Numbered from the stretch's first letter, positions 16,638 to 25,491 are shown. The stretch: 64,000 nucleotides of DNA from an uncultured Ruminococcus sp. (GCA_902762785.1 CACWPL010000002.1:62001-126000), one strand, 5' to 3'. Numbers and translations: made by a program. Notes: generated from the letters alone by a model not told the origin.

Positions 16638-17928
16638 GAACGGACTCTCCTATGCGGGGACGATCATCCTCCTGCTGCTCTCCCATGCCGCCATGCTCGG
16701 GCTCGTGCTCGTGCGCAGCGGGACGGAGACGCTCCCCCTGCTCATCCTGACGGCAGCCGTGCTCGGGCTCGACCTCGTCGGCATCATCGCCGCCGCCTGC
16801 TACCGCCAGATGACCTACACCCTCGACCTCATCCTCCTCGGCATCCTCGGCATGAGCCTGATCTACCAGAGCTGCTTCGGGGGCGTGTCGCTCTCCGTCA
16901 AGCACCTCATCACCTGTGTGACGGCGCTCGTGGCGTGCGAGGTCGGCTTCCTCGTCACCCGCGACCATGACCGCATCCGCCGCCAAAAGAAATGGATCTA
17001 CGCCCTGATCGGCGTCCTCATCCTCGCGATCCTCACCCTGACGGGCGGACGGAGCATGTGGATCAACATCGGCAGCTTCTCGATCCAACCCTCGGAGTTC
17101 ATCAAGCCCTGCTACATCCTGATCTGCGCGGCCTCCATCGTGGAGCTGCACAAGAAGGTCAAGGTGCTGTTCTTCTGGGTCAGCGTGGACACGCTCTGCA
17201 TGTGCGCCATGACCATCGTGATCTTCGGCCTGCAATGGTGGTGCCGCGACCTGGGCAGCCTGCCGACCTTCGGGGCGGTGTTCGGGTGTGCGCTGGTCTG
17301 CCGCCTCTGCTACCCGCGCGCGAAGATCAACAAGCCCGCCATCGCCATCCTGTGCATCGGCGGTCTCGTCCTCGCGGGCGCGGCGTGGATGCTCGCGCCG
17401 CCCTATGTGCAGGAGCGTCTGCATGTGGACATCTGGGCGGACCAGAACGGCGCGGGCTATCAGCAGTGCCAGGCACTGATCGGCATCGCCCGCGGCGGAT
17501 GGCTCGGCGCAGGTCCCGGACAGGGCGCGCTGCATCGTGTGTTCGCCCATGAATCGGACATCGTCTTCGCGACGATCTGCGAGGAATGGGGCCTCCTGTA
17601 CGCGGGACTGACCGTGGTCATGCTCCTCATCCTGCTGACGACCGTCCTCATGGACCCGCCCAAGAGCTACTACCACGCGACGATGGCCGCAGGGGTCGTG
17701 GCCGTGTTCCTCGCGCAGATGGCGCTCAACATCTTCGGCTCCTGCAATTTGATCCCGTTCACCGGCGTGACGCTGCCCTTCATCTCCCAGGGCGGCAGCT
17801 CGATGGTGACGTGCGGCTTCCTGGTCGGCATGCTCAAGGCCGGACAGTCTCCGCTGTTCCATCATGAAGCGCTCCGGCCGCCCAAGCCGAAGCGCCGGAC
17901 GGATCCTGAAAGGAGGGCGCACGCATGA
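16630..17928 (+). CDS. FtsW/RodA/SpoVE family SEDS peptidoglycan polymerase
   Basis: A 432-residue polytopic membrane protein of the SEDS family, which polymerises lipid II into glycan strands together with a class B PBP. Typical stretches are SFSIQPSEFIKPCYI, QQCQALIGIARGGWLGAGPG, SDIVFATICEEWGL (the large extracellular loop) and GVTLPFISQGGSSMV. The start is GTG 16630 behind AAAGGAGG; an upstream in-frame ATG at 16576 lies deep in the FHA gene. It overlaps the PBP gene by 4 bases. FtsW, RodA and SpoVE cannot be told apart from the sequence alone. Confidence 0.93.
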   Translation: MFKNGLSYAGTIILLLLSHAAMLGLVLVRSGTETLPLLILTAAVLGLDLVGIIAAACYRQMTYTLDLILLGILGMSLIYQSCFGGVSLSVKHLITCVTALVACEVGFLVTRDHDRIRRQKKWIYALIGVLILAILTLTGGRSMWINIGSFSIQPSEFIKPCYILICAASIVELHKKVKVLFFWVSVDTLCMCAMTIVIFGLQWWCRDLGSLPTFGAVFGCALVCRLCYPRAKINKPAIAILCIGGLVLAGAAWMLAPPYVQERLHVDIWADQNGAGYQQCQALIGIARGGWLGAGPGQGALHRVFAHESDIVFATICEEWGLLYAGLTVVMLLILLTTVLMDPPKSYYHATMAAGVVAVFLAQMALNIFGSCNLIPFTGVTLPFISQGGSSMVTCGFLVGMLKAGQSPLFHHEALRPPKPKRRTDPERRAHA

Positions 17929-19292
17929 AGAGCATCCGCAGAGGCCAGCATCTCATCACGCTGATGCTGCTGCTGTTTTTGGCCGTGTTCGGCTTTTTGA
18001 TCTACCGTCTCCAGAAGGACGCGGGCTTCTACATGTCCCACGCGCGCAACGCGCCGCTCGGGCTCGTCTATGACCGCCGCGGCGATGTCCTCTACGACCC
18101 GAACGCCACCGCAGACCAGTACGGCGAGGACCATTTCCTCGACATCAGCAACCTGATCGGCGACGATGCCGGCCAGATGACCAACACCCTCGTGGCCAAC
18201 AACAAGGCCGCCTTGACGAACTACAGCTTTCTCCTCGGCGAGCAGGCCGACGGGAAGGCCGCCGTCTACACGACCCTCGACCATGACGTGAACCGCGCTG
18301 TCTACGATGCCTTCGGGAAGAAGAACGGCTGCGCAGTGGCGTATAACTACGTCACCGGCGAGATCTACGTCTGCTTCTCGAAGCCGAGCATCGACATCCT
18401 CGACGGCTATGAGAACATCGACACCCTCGAATCGGGCAGCATGCTCTGCAAGGTCTTCTATCCGACCGTGCCCGGCTCGACCATGAAGGTCCTCACGACC
18501 GTGGCCGCCTTGGAGCACATGGGCTACGACGGTCTGATGTCCCGCAGCTTCTCGTGCAGCGGCACCTATACCGACCTCGGCGGTGACGACATCCGCTGCC
18601 ACCAGCGCAGCGGCCACGGCCAGCAGGACGTGGTCAAGGCCTTCGAGAATAGCTGCAACCCCTTCTTCGCGCAGCTCGTGGAGGATCCGGGATGGAGCCT
18701 CGACGACATCATGGAGACCTACCGCGCCATGGGCGTGCGGATCAACGGCGAGGGCGAGGCGCAGTCCATGGATGTGGACGGCATCAGCGCCTTCACGGCC
18801 TCGACCGTCCTGACCGACAAGACCGATTTCAACACCCAATGGGGATGCATGGGGCAGGGCAAGACGCTCGTCTCGCCGCTCCAGATGATGGTCTGGCAGA
18901 GCGCTGTGGCCAATGCCGACGGCCGCACGACCGCACCCTACCTGATCGCCCGCACGACCGACGTCAGCGGCAACGAGTCCTACACGGCATCCACGTCCCG
19001 CTCCGAGGCGATGTTCACCGCCGAGAGCGCCGCGCACATGCGCGAGATCATGCTCACGAACGGCCGTGACCGCTACAGCTCCCTCCTCCCCGGCACGACC
19101 GTGGGCGTCAAGAGCGGCACCGCCCAGGTGGACAACGGCGCGAGCGAGAATTCCCTCCTGACGGGCTTCGTGGACGACCCTGCGTTCCCGGTGGCGTTCT
19201 GCATCGTGATCGAGGACCGAGTCGGCGGCGAGGTGTCCAACACGGACATCGCCGGCAAGCTCCTGCAAACGCTCAAGGCATCGCTGGCATGA
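17925..19292 (+). CDS. Class B penicillin-binding protein (transpeptidase)
   Basis: A 455-residue PBP with an N-terminal signal anchor (about residues 11-28) and a C-terminal transpeptidase domain. All three active-site motifs are present: SxxK in PGSTMKVLT near residue 185, SxN in ENSCNPFF near 243, and KSGTA near 396. It is shorter than FtsI/PBP2 types, with a reduced N-terminal dimerisation region, and resembles the PbpA-like partners of RodA-type SEDS proteins. Its ATG overlaps the SEDS stop (ATGA), so the two enzymes are probably made and work as a pair that cross-links new glycan. Confidence 0.92.
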   Translation: MKSIRRGQHLITLMLLLFLAVFGFLIYRLQKDAGFYMSHARNAPLGLVYDRRGDVLYDPNATADQYGEDHFLDISNLIGDDAGQMTNTLVANNKAALTNYSFLLGEQADGKAAVYTTLDHDVNRAVYDAFGKKNGCAVAYNYVTGEIYVCFSKPSIDILDGYENIDTLESGSMLCKVFYPTVPGSTMKVLTTVAALEHMGYDGLMSRSFSCSGTYTDLGGDDIRCHQRSGHGQQDVVKAFENSCNPFFAQLVEDPGWSLDDIMETYRAMGVRINGEGEAQSMDVDGISAFTASTVLTDKTDFNTQWGCMGQGKTLVSPLQMMVWQSAVANADGRTTAPYLIARTTDVSGNESYTASTSRSEAMFTAESAAHMREIMLTNGRDRYSSLLPGTTVGVKSGTAQVDNGASENSLLTGFVDDPAFPVAFCIVIEDRVGGEVSNTDIAGKLLQTLKASLA

Positions 19293-19303
19293 CATACAGA
19301 CGA

Positions 19304-19337
19304 CGGCACCGCAGAGAGACCTGCGGTGCCGTTTTTT
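19304..19337 (+). terminator. Terminator of the FHA-FtsW-PBP operon
   Basis: CGGCACCGCAG and CTGCGGTGCCG form an 11-bp stem with a 6-base loop, followed by TTTTTTG. Confidence 0.92.
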
Positions 19338-19453
19338 GTGCTTTTTGGGAAAGATGATCGGACCCCTTCTGACAGCGCCCCATCATAGGACAGAGGGCGA
19401 GAGGGAACAGCGCACCCGGCCTCGCCTGGCTATCACAGAAAGGAAGGATCATC

Positions 19454-19672
19454 ATGCTGGAAAGAATCATCACCATCGTAAGAGCGGCCGCACTGCTCGT
19501 GCTGGTCTATGCAGTCATCTATATCTTTGGTGACGGTACGACCGTGCCGTCCCCGGAGGAGATCCGCACCGTCGTGCTCGAGGCGACGGACAAGGCCGGC
19601 GAGATCCTCTCTGTGGTCATGGAGCGCGCCGGTCCCTTCTTCGATGAGCTCCGCCATTGGTCCCATCTCTGA
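19454..19672 (+). CDS. Small single-span membrane protein
   Basis: A 72-residue protein with one N-terminal hydrophobic helix (about residues 5-25, IITIVRAAALLVLVYAVIYIF) and a short acidic amphipathic tail. The start follows GAAAGGAAGG. I recognise no family. It sits alone between the PBP terminator and the convergent CRISPR-type operon. Confidence 0.55.
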   Translation: MLERIITIVRAAALLVLVYAVIYIFGDGTTVPSPEEIRTVVLEATDKAGEILSVVMERAGPFFDELRHWSHL

Positions 19673-19684
19673 TCGACTGCGCAG

Positions 19685-19719
19685 ACGGCGCCTCCCCGCC
19701 CATGGGAGGCGCCGTTCTC
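19685..19719 (+). terminator. Possible terminator between the small membrane protein and the convergent operon
   Basis: ACGGCGCCTCCC (19685-19696) and GGGAGGCGCCGT (19704-19715) form a strong 12-bp stem. The T-tract that follows is weak (TCTCAT), so efficiency is uncertain. It touches the end of the minus-strand operon and may block readthrough into it. Confidence 0.5.
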
Positions 19720-21112
19720 ATAGCTCGATGTGCCGGAGCGTGAGCTGGGGCGTGAGGCGCACCGCCCCCATCCCGAGCGGACGGCCGCGGCCGAGGCGGA
19801 GCGTCTGCGCGGTCATCACGTCTAGGAGACGGTCGAGCGTGGCCTGGTCGAGCTGGTCGAACCAGATCGTGAACGTGAAGGCGTTCGCCTCCCCGGCGGC
19901 CAGCGGGAGGAGGGTGGTGTGCGCAGGCGAGTCCGGCGGCGCGGCGGTCGGACGGTAGACCTTGCGGCCGCGCAGATGCAGTGCCCCCGGCAGCAGCGGC
20001 CGGACGTCCCGCCCGATGCGGTAGGCGTCGTAGCTCCAGCGCTTGGCGGGGAGGTCGGTGCGGGTGTACTGCGCCATCGCACCGGGATGGGGCGCGTGGA
20101 GCGCGATGGGACGCGGCGGCGCATAGACCGGCGCCGTCCCCGCGAACACGCCGTCCGTGACACGGAGCCGGGAGCGAAACGGATGCCCCGCGCTGTCCGT
20201 CATCCCGAAGAGCGCACAGGCCGGGCAGAGCAGCGCACGGTCGGTGCAGGGGGCGAAGGATCCGGCGAAGTCGGCGGGCGTTTGGGTAAGAAGGTCGCGG
20301 CCGATCGCGGCGGGCGAGAGCCGGAGCTGTCCGTCCGGCGCCGTGTCATACCAGACCCCGGCCCAGAGGCCCTCCGGCGCATCGTCCGGGATCCGGCGGC
20401 GGCCATAGGGGACGGCGTACCCTTCGAGGGACGCATGATACGCCCGGAGCACCTCGGCGGGGAGGGGCATTGGGCCTTTTTTGCGGTCCGGCGCGAAAAA
20501 CAGGACACTGCGCCCGTCCGGGACGAGCGTGGTGCGGATCCTGCATGTGTCTGTTCGCTTCTCCGCGAGCGCCGTGACGCGGCTGATGCGCCACCCGTCG
20601 ACGATGTCCGGCCGGAACTGTACATAGAGCCGTGCGCCGTAGCCGTAGGTCCTGCCGCCCATCCGCAGGACGGCGGATCCGTCCTTCTGCGTCACGCGGT
20701 CGGCAGGCACGCCCTCCCCGAAGGAGAGATGATAGACCACCGCCGGCTGCAGCACCCATCCCGCGCCGTCACGCCGGACGATCCCCGGCCGCTTGATCGT
20801 GAGCGACCGGGACGAGCGCGGCGCAGTCAGTCCCGCCAGACAGGAGCCGGTCTCCGCAGCGAAGCGCTCGCGCAGCATCCCCCGCAGGCTCGCCGCCGGG
20901 AGGATGGGGGCCGTCGGCGCGGCCGAGGGGGCAGGGTCGGTGCAGCAGAAGGACTGCACGCGTCCCGGGCAGGTGCGCGGGTCGGGGAGGAAGAGGTCGG
21001 TCAGCGGCACGAGCCGGACGTCGATGCGCCCGGTGCGCGTGCCGGGCTGCGGCGCGGTGCGGCGGCATCCCTCCGGGGGGAGCGGGAGGAAGCCGTAGCC
21101 CGCGGGGGTCAT
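19718..21112 (-). CDS. RAMP protein of type III CRISPR effector (TIGR03986-like)
   Basis: A 464-residue RAMP-superfamily (Cas7-like) protein, the last gene of the operon. It opens with GYGFLPLPPEG and GRIDVRLVPLTDLFLPD (about 28-44), then ILPAASLRGMLRERF (70-84), the IPGSSLRGxLR-type motif. Later come CPACALFGMTDSAGHPFRSR (296-315), with a CxxC and the usual LFG-x-SR segment, and the glycine-rich loop LGRGRPLGMGAVRL near the C-terminus. This order matches the TIGR03986 family found in type III-D loci. It probably forms part of the backbone or cap that holds the crRNA-target duplex. It overlaps the csx19-like gene by 4 bases. Confidence 0.75.
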   Translation of the reverse strand: MTPAGYGFLPLPPEGCRRTAPQPGTRTGRIDVRLVPLTDLFLPDPRTCPGRVQSFCCTDPAPSAAPTAPILPAASLRGMLRERFAAETGSCLAGLTAPRSSRSLTIKRPGIVRRDGAGWVLQPAVVYHLSFGEGVPADRVTQKDGSAVLRMGGRTYGYGARLYVQFRPDIVDGWRISRVTALAEKRTDTCRIRTTLVPDGRSVLFFAPDRKKGPMPLPAEVLRAYHASLEGYAVPYGRRRIPDDAPEGLWAGVWYDTAPDGQLRLSPAAIGRDLLTQTPADFAGSFAPCTDRALLCPACALFGMTDSAGHPFRSRLRVTDGVFAGTAPVYAPPRPIALHAPHPGAMAQYTRTDLPAKRWSYDAYRIGRDVRPLLPGALHLRGRKVYRPTAAPPDSPAHTTLLPLAAGEANAFTFTIWFDQLDQATLDRLLDVMTAQTLRLGRGRPLGMGAVRLTPQLTLRHIEL

Positions 21113-21492
21113 GTGCCGCCTCCCACGCCGAGGATGCGGTATCCGGCCAGATAGACCGCCTCGTCCTCGTCGATGGCGTAGTAGTCGCGGATGATGAGGT
21201 ACGACCGCGTGTCACCGAAGCGCGCGGAGAGGTACATGCGCTCCTCCTCGGCACATTCGTGCGCGATCGTGTCGTCCGTGAGGAGCGACTCGAGATACCG
21301 TCCCCGCGCCTCCGACCAGACAGCACGGTATTCCGTGGTCTCGTCGAAGATGTGGAGCGCCTCGAGCGTGTCCGTCTCCGGCAGCGGGACGTCCCCGCCG
21401 TGCCATGCCTCCAGCAGGACGGTGTGGTGTCCCAGAAGCAGGATATGGCCATGGGACGGCGCTTTTGCGATCAGCTCCAGTTCAGGCATCAT
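21109..21492 (-). CDS. csx19: Csx19-like type III-D CRISPR protein
   Basis: A 127-residue protein. The middle and end follow the pattern of Csx19 (TIGR03984): an Arg/Glu-containing segment EALHIFDETTEYRAVW, a short E-E-R segment, and a final LIIRDYYAIDEDEAVYLAGY, which resembles the Csx19 C-terminal motif with a Tyr followed by acidic residues before YxxxxR. It is shorter than typical Csx19. Csx19 occurs with Csx10 and TIGR03986-type RAMPs in III-D loci, as here. The biochemical role is unknown. The start overlaps the upstream RAMP gene by 11 bases. Confidence 0.55.
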   Translation of the reverse strand: MMPELELIAKAPSHGHILLLGHHTVLLEAWHGGDVPLPETDTLEALHIFDETTEYRAVWSEARGRYLESLLTDDTIAHECAEEERMYLSARFGDTRSYLIIRDYYAIDEDEAVYLAGYRILGVGGGT

Positions 21493-22528
21493 GTGGCAGC
21501 ACCTCCTTGCGCGCGGTCAGGTCGTGGGATGGGGCATCATGGACGGTCCCGGAGAACATACCGCATCCGACGGACGTCTGTCCGCCGACGGCCAGATAGC
21601 CCTCCGTCAGGTCGCGCAGCACGAGCCGCAGGACATCGGCCATCCATCCCGCACAGCGGCGAACGGTCACGGTCAGCACAGTGCGGCCGCCCGTCCAGGT
21701 GGGGCTGCGGTCGACGGGCCCGGCGCTGCCGGTCAGCGGGTCGAGCGGCATGCGCACGAGCTGCCCGGGGACGGCGCCCTCCAGCGGCGTGTCATGGAAA
21801 CGGATGCGCGAGCTGTGCCGGACATCGCCCCAGAGCGCGTCCATCTCCGGGATGCGATCCTCTGCGCCCAGCTCGCGCAGGATGGCCGCCGACCGCTCCC
21901 GGAAGGCACGGCTCCAGACCGTCCCGGGGACACAGGGGGAATCCCCAGCGTAGGCGGTGCGCTGCGTCAGCTCGGCCGTCAGGACGACGGCGTCCGTCTG
22001 CGGGGGCGGCGGGAGGACGATCGTGTCGTAGGTCTCGTCCTCCAAAAATGCGAGATACGCCGCGCCGGTGCCGGGGGCGGCATAGTCGAACACGCGCTCC
22101 CCCGCGCCGCCGTCCCCCATGAGACGACCCGCCCCGCGCGACTTGCGCGCTCCGAGCGAGACCGCCCCCGCCGCCGTCAGCGACAGGAGCTGCCGGACGG
22201 TCTCCCGCGCGGCATCGGCCGGGAGGGCATCGTCCGTAGTAAGGACCAGCGAGAGCCGGAGCGTCCCGGCGGCACCGGCCGGGAGCGGGACGGCAGCGCG
22301 GTCGAGGACGATGTCGGACACGGTCAGGCGGCTCTCGCGGCGGCCGTCCTGTCCGCCAAAGAGACACGCGGCCGTCTCGTCATCGGCGAAAGACGAGAGC
22401 GCCGCACGGAGCGCACCGGCGAGCGCCGTCCCGGGGATGCGCCCGTCGGCGGCATCGAGCAGGACGAGCGCGGTCGTGAGCCGCACCGGCAGACGCCAGA
22501 ACATGCGGCAGCGGATGCGTGCCGGCAT
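21482..22528 (-). CDS. Tandem double-RAMP (Cas7-Cas7 fusion) protein
   Basis: A 348-residue protein with two RAMP units in one chain. Unit 1: RIPGTALAGALRAAL (30-44), then CLFGGQDGRRESRLTVSDIV (55-74) and the Gly-rich loop SLGARKSRGAGRLMG (124-138). Unit 2: CVPGTVWSRAFRERS (199-213), WGDVRHSSRIRFHD (233-246), RMPLDPLTGSAGP (259-271) and the loop VGGQTSVGCGMFSG (314-327). Each unit repeats the Csm3-like order of an IPGT-x-L segment, an LFG/WG-x-SR segment and a Gly-rich loop. It probably supplies two adjacent backbone positions of the effector. Start at ATG 22528 behind AAAGGAGG; the frame is open further upstream. Confidence 0.75.
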   Translation of the reverse strand: MPARIRCRMFWRLPVRLTTALVLLDAADGRIPGTALAGALRAALSSFADDETAACLFGGQDGRRESRLTVSDIVLDRAAVPLPAGAAGTLRLSLVLTTDDALPADAARETVRQLLSLTAAGAVSLGARKSRGAGRLMGDGGAGERVFDYAAPGTGAAYLAFLEDETYDTIVLPPPPQTDAVVLTAELTQRTAYAGDSPCVPGTVWSRAFRERSAAILRELGAEDRIPEMDALWGDVRHSSRIRFHDTPLEGAVPGQLVRMPLDPLTGSAGPVDRSPTWTGGRTVLTVTVRRCAGWMADVLRLVLRDLTEGYLAVGGQTSVGCGMFSGTVHDAPSHDLTARKEVLPHDA

Positions 22529-22562
22529 GGCGGCACCTCCTTTCATCAGTTGTGAGGGGACG

Positions 22563-24131
22563 TCAGAGCACGATCCCGAGCGTCTCGGCCGGGAGGATGC
22601 GGAACGTCCCGAAGCCCTCGGCCGTGCGCTCCCCGACGGCACGTCCCTCGAGCGTGCGCGGGTCGACGGGCGCGGATGTCCTTACGAGGAAGACGCTCCC
22701 CGCGGCATAGGCCGCGTGTGCCCAGGCGGGCGTGCCCCAGCTCTGCCGCCATCCCGCGACCGTGCAGCCGCGGACCCAGCGGGCATCGAGCGCCGTCACG
22801 CGCAGGCCGTCCGGGGCGAGGAGCAGGTCGAGGTATTCCCGGAGGACGGCGGGACGGGCGGCGTACATGCCGTTCTCATCGAAGAGGACGGCCGGGGAGA
22901 GGAGCCAGACCGCGAGCAGGTCCGTCATGGGACGCGGCTGCTGCGGCCCCTCGGCATCCAGACGGATCCGGCACTCGCCCAGACCGCCGGTGCGGTAGCG
23001 GCCGCCCGCCGTCAAGAACGTGCGCGGGAGCTGTGCGGCCGCCTCGAGGACGGGGCGGGGGCCGTAGAGATAGCCGATGAAGCGCTGCCCCTCGGCGAGC
23101 GCCTCGTGCGTGACGACCTGCGTCCGGCCGTGGGGACCGCGCTCCCGGCGGGGGAGACGCGTGCGGCGGACGCGGACGAATCGCGGGTCGGAGAATGCCG
23201 CATCCACGGCCAGATGTCCCCCGCGCAGCGCCACGGCCGGCTCCGAGAGCGCCAGACACGCGGGCGTGTCGAGGACGTAGAGCGGCATCCGTCCGTCCTT
23301 GTCGGGGACGGCGCGCTTCGGTGCGGCAAGGCACGCGGGCGGTGTCCATGCGGGACAGTCGCCCAGGGCGACAGCGGCGTCCGTGAAGCGCGCGCCCTGC
23401 TCGCGGAGCGCGTCCGTATCGAGGCCGCAGCGTGCGAGCATCCCGGCGACGGTATGTCCGGGGATCTGCTCGCTGTCCTCGGAGAGCAGGAGCGGCGACC
23501 GCAGCTCGATGGTGATGCGGAGCCGCACGGTGTCCGCGGGGAGCACGGGCGGGGGCGCGGCCGGCTCCGGCGGCACGTCCAACGGCGCACAGCGCACCTC
23601 GCCCATCCCGCGCGTCCGGCCGATCCCGATATGGCGCACGAGCTTGAGACAGTCCTCGAAGAGCGGCACGAGCGCAGGATCGTCGAGCGTGCAGCGGCAG
23701 ACGAAGACCGTCCCCCGCCGGACGGCGCGCATCGTGCGGATGCGGTCGGTCACGCCTGCCTCGTCGAGGGACGCGTTCACGCGGACGACGGTGCCCTCCG
23801 CGCGGCACTGTGCCGGGGTCTTTCCGGCGGCGGCTGCGCGGCGGTCTGCGAGGTCCGCGGGATGGGCGTCGAAGACGGTCAGCGCGGCAGGGACACCGGG
23901 GACGTTGCCGCCCATGCGCGTGCCGAAGAGCCGTGCGACGTCTGCGTCCGCGGCGAGTCCGAGCGTGCAGAGCTCCTCCCCCGCCTCGCGCAGGAGCCCC
24001 TTGAGACGCGTCCCGCGGATGACGGGGATCCCGCGGCTGTCGAACGCGCAGTCCACATCGAAGCCGTCAGACGGCGCCCCGTCCGAGGTACACAGGTCGC
24101 TCAGGAGCGTGATCGTGAAGAACTGCTGCAT
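22563..24131 (-). CDS. csx10: Fused Csm3-like RAMP and Csx10-like protein
   Basis: A 522-residue two-part RAMP protein. Part 1 (1-185) is Csm3-like: DGFDVDCAFDSRGIPVIRGT (22-41) with KGLLREA after it, LFGTR (68-72), and the Gly-rich loop IGIGRTRGMGEVRC (168-181). Part 2 (200-522) resembles Csx10: strand [14 protein letters not shown] (203-216), EALAEGQRFIGYLYG (343-357) and RYRTGGLGECRIR (378-390). Asp25 or Asp27 could match the target-RNA-cleaving Asp of Csm3, but this is inferred. Its ATG lies one base after the cas10-like stop, with GGAGGG inside that gene's end. Csx10 marks subtype III-D. A long open frame continues upstream but lies antiphase to the cas10-like gene. Confidence 0.75.
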   Translation of the reverse strand: MQQFFTITLLSDLCTSDGAPSDGFDVDCAFDSRGIPVIRGTRLKGLLREAGEELCTLGLAADADVARLFGTRMGGNVPGVPAALTVFDAHPADLADRRAAAAGKTPAQCRAEGTVVRVNASLDEAGVTDRIRTMRAVRRGTVFVCRCTLDDPALVPLFEDCLKLVRHIGIGRTRGMGEVRCAPLDVPPEPAAPPPVLPADTVRLRITIELRSPLLLSEDSEQIPGHTVAGMLARCGLDTDALREQGARFTDAAVALGDCPAWTPPACLAAPKRAVPDKDGRMPLYVLDTPACLALSEPAVALRGGHLAVDAAFSDPRFVRVRRTRLPRRERGPHGRTQVVTHEALAEGQRFIGYLYGPRPVLEAAAQLPRTFLTAGGRYRTGGLGECRIRLDAEGPQQPRPMTDLLAVWLLSPAVLFDENGMYAARPAVLREYLDLLLAPDGLRVTALDARWVRGCTVAGWRQSWGTPAWAHAAYAAGSVFLVRTSAPVDPRTLEGRAVGERTAEGFGTFRILPAETLGIVL

Positions 24132-24132
24132 G

Positions 24133-25491
24133 TCATCCCTCCTCTCTCGCCTCCCATGCGGCGAGCTCGAGCGCATCGAATCCGATCCCGGGCGGGACGG
24201 GCTTTCCCATGTACATGTCCTGCAAGCGCCGCTGCGCCTGGACACGCGAGAGCGCGGGCGGGGCGGCGTGCATGGCCGCGAGCGCCTGCCGGAAGGCGGC
24301 GAAGTCGTGTTCGGGGTCGCGGTACCATCCGTCGTCCACACAGAAAGGACGCTGCCGCAGACCGGCGCGGACATCGCCCTCGGGCGTGCCGGGACAGATG
24401 TCGAAGCTGAGCCAGCTCCCGGGGATGCCGTGCGGCCCGAGGGACGCGTGCGCGCTGCGCTTGGCCTCGCTGCACAGCGCCTCGGAGAGCGCATAGGCCG
24501 CCGCGAACGGGTAGCGGGTCGTGCAGAAGGCGATCCCCGCGCACGCGGAGATCCGCCAGCGGGCGGCATCGGGCGTCCCCTCCATGCCCCTTCGCATGCA
24601 GCGGCGGGCGACCGACGTGAGGAACGTCTCCGCAAAGTCGAGCGCATAGTCCGCGCGGACGACATAGGTGATGTCGTCCCCCGCCTGGATGAGCGGACAG
24701 AGGACGGGCGTCCCCGGCTCGAGCGCGGCATCCGCCCAGCGTGCGGCCGCAGCCTCGGCCTCCCGGCAGACCGCCGCGAAGCATTCCCGGACCGTGACGG
24801 CAGAGAACCGCGCCTCCGGGCTGCCGCAGGCCGGGTCACGCAGGATGGCCGCGATCCGGGCACCCATGCTGTTGCCGTCGATGTGGACGACGGCGAGACG
24901 GCCGTGCGCGGCGTAGCGGCCGAGGCGCTCGATGTTCGGCGCCTCGCGCAGGAGCATCCGCTTGCGGCGGGACTCCTCGGTGAGGGGCGTGCCGTTCGCA
25001 TCGTACCACGCGATGGCCTCGCCGGTGACGCCGTCACGCAGACAGACGGGCGGCAGTCCCGCATGGACGAGGGGCATGGTGCGCGCCTTGCGGGCGGCGA
25101 GGCGCTGCTGGAGACGTTCGTCCACCGCGGCAAGGTCATCGCCGTCCTCATACGCCAGCCACGCATAGACGAGCTGGAGGGAGCGCGTTTTTTGCAGGAT
25201 GTAGACGGCCATCGCACGGCTGATGCGGCGTGCGGCCGCCTCGTCGGAGAAGCGCACCACGGCATTGCCGCCGGCCTTGTCGAGCACGCGGATGCCCTGT
25301 CCGGCCAGGAACGCCGCCTCACTGTAACGCACGTCAGCCGGAGCATCCGAGGGTGCTCCGGCAGCATGCAGCAGTGCGCGGTAGATGATCTTTTCGGGCA
25401 GATCCTGGACGGCCGTGATCTCGCGCAGACGCTGTGTCCGAAAGACATAGGCCTGGATCCCTCGGACGTCATAGCGTGCCAGGACGCTCAT
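24133..25491 (-). CDS. cas10: Cas10-like protein without HD domain (two palm domains)
   Basis: A 452-residue protein that begins directly at the first palm domain: YDVRGIQAYVFRTQRLREIT (7-26), then AVQDLPEKI, the Cas10/Cmr2 DxxGIQxYxF motif. The second palm has VVHIDGNSMGARI (201-213), matching the usual DGDxMG, and PLIQAGDDITYVV (266-278), matching the GGDD nucleotidyl-cyclase motif with Gly changed to Ala. The N-terminal HD nuclease is absent, and the zinc-finger region between the palms keeps only one Cys. Retained Asp residues leave cyclic oligoadenylate synthesis possible; this is inferred. The gene overlaps the 986-residue gene by 4 bases. Confidence 0.8.
   Translation of the reverse strand: MSVLARYDVRGIQAYVFRTQRLREITAVQDLPEKIIYRALLHAAGAPSDAPADVRYSEAAFLAGQGIRVLDKAGGNAVVRFSDEAAARRISRAMAVYILQKTRSLQLVYAWLAYEDGDDLAAVDERLQQRLAARKARTMPLVHAGLPPVCLRDGVTGEAIAWYDANGTPLTEESRRKRMLLREAPNIERLGRYAAHGRLAVVHIDGNSMGARIAAILRDPACGSPEARFSAVTVRECFAAVCREAEAAAARWADAALEPGTPVLCPLIQAGDDITYVVRADYALDFAETFLTSVARRCMRRGMEGTPDAARWRISACAGIAFCTTRYPFAAAYALSEALCSEAKRSAHASLGPHGIPGSWLSFDICPGTPEGDVRAGLRQRPFCVDDGWYRDPEHDFAAFRQALAAMHAAPPALSRVQAQRRLQDMYMGKPVPPGIGFDALELAAWEAREEG

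Noticed and set aside
24132-25472. Extension of the Csm3/Csx10-like frame upstream to give a 969-residue protein
   Set aside because: The extra part is the out-of-phase reading of the Cas10-like gene and is rich in Arg, Ser and Pro, as in spurious frames. ATG 24131 has a proper ribosome site.
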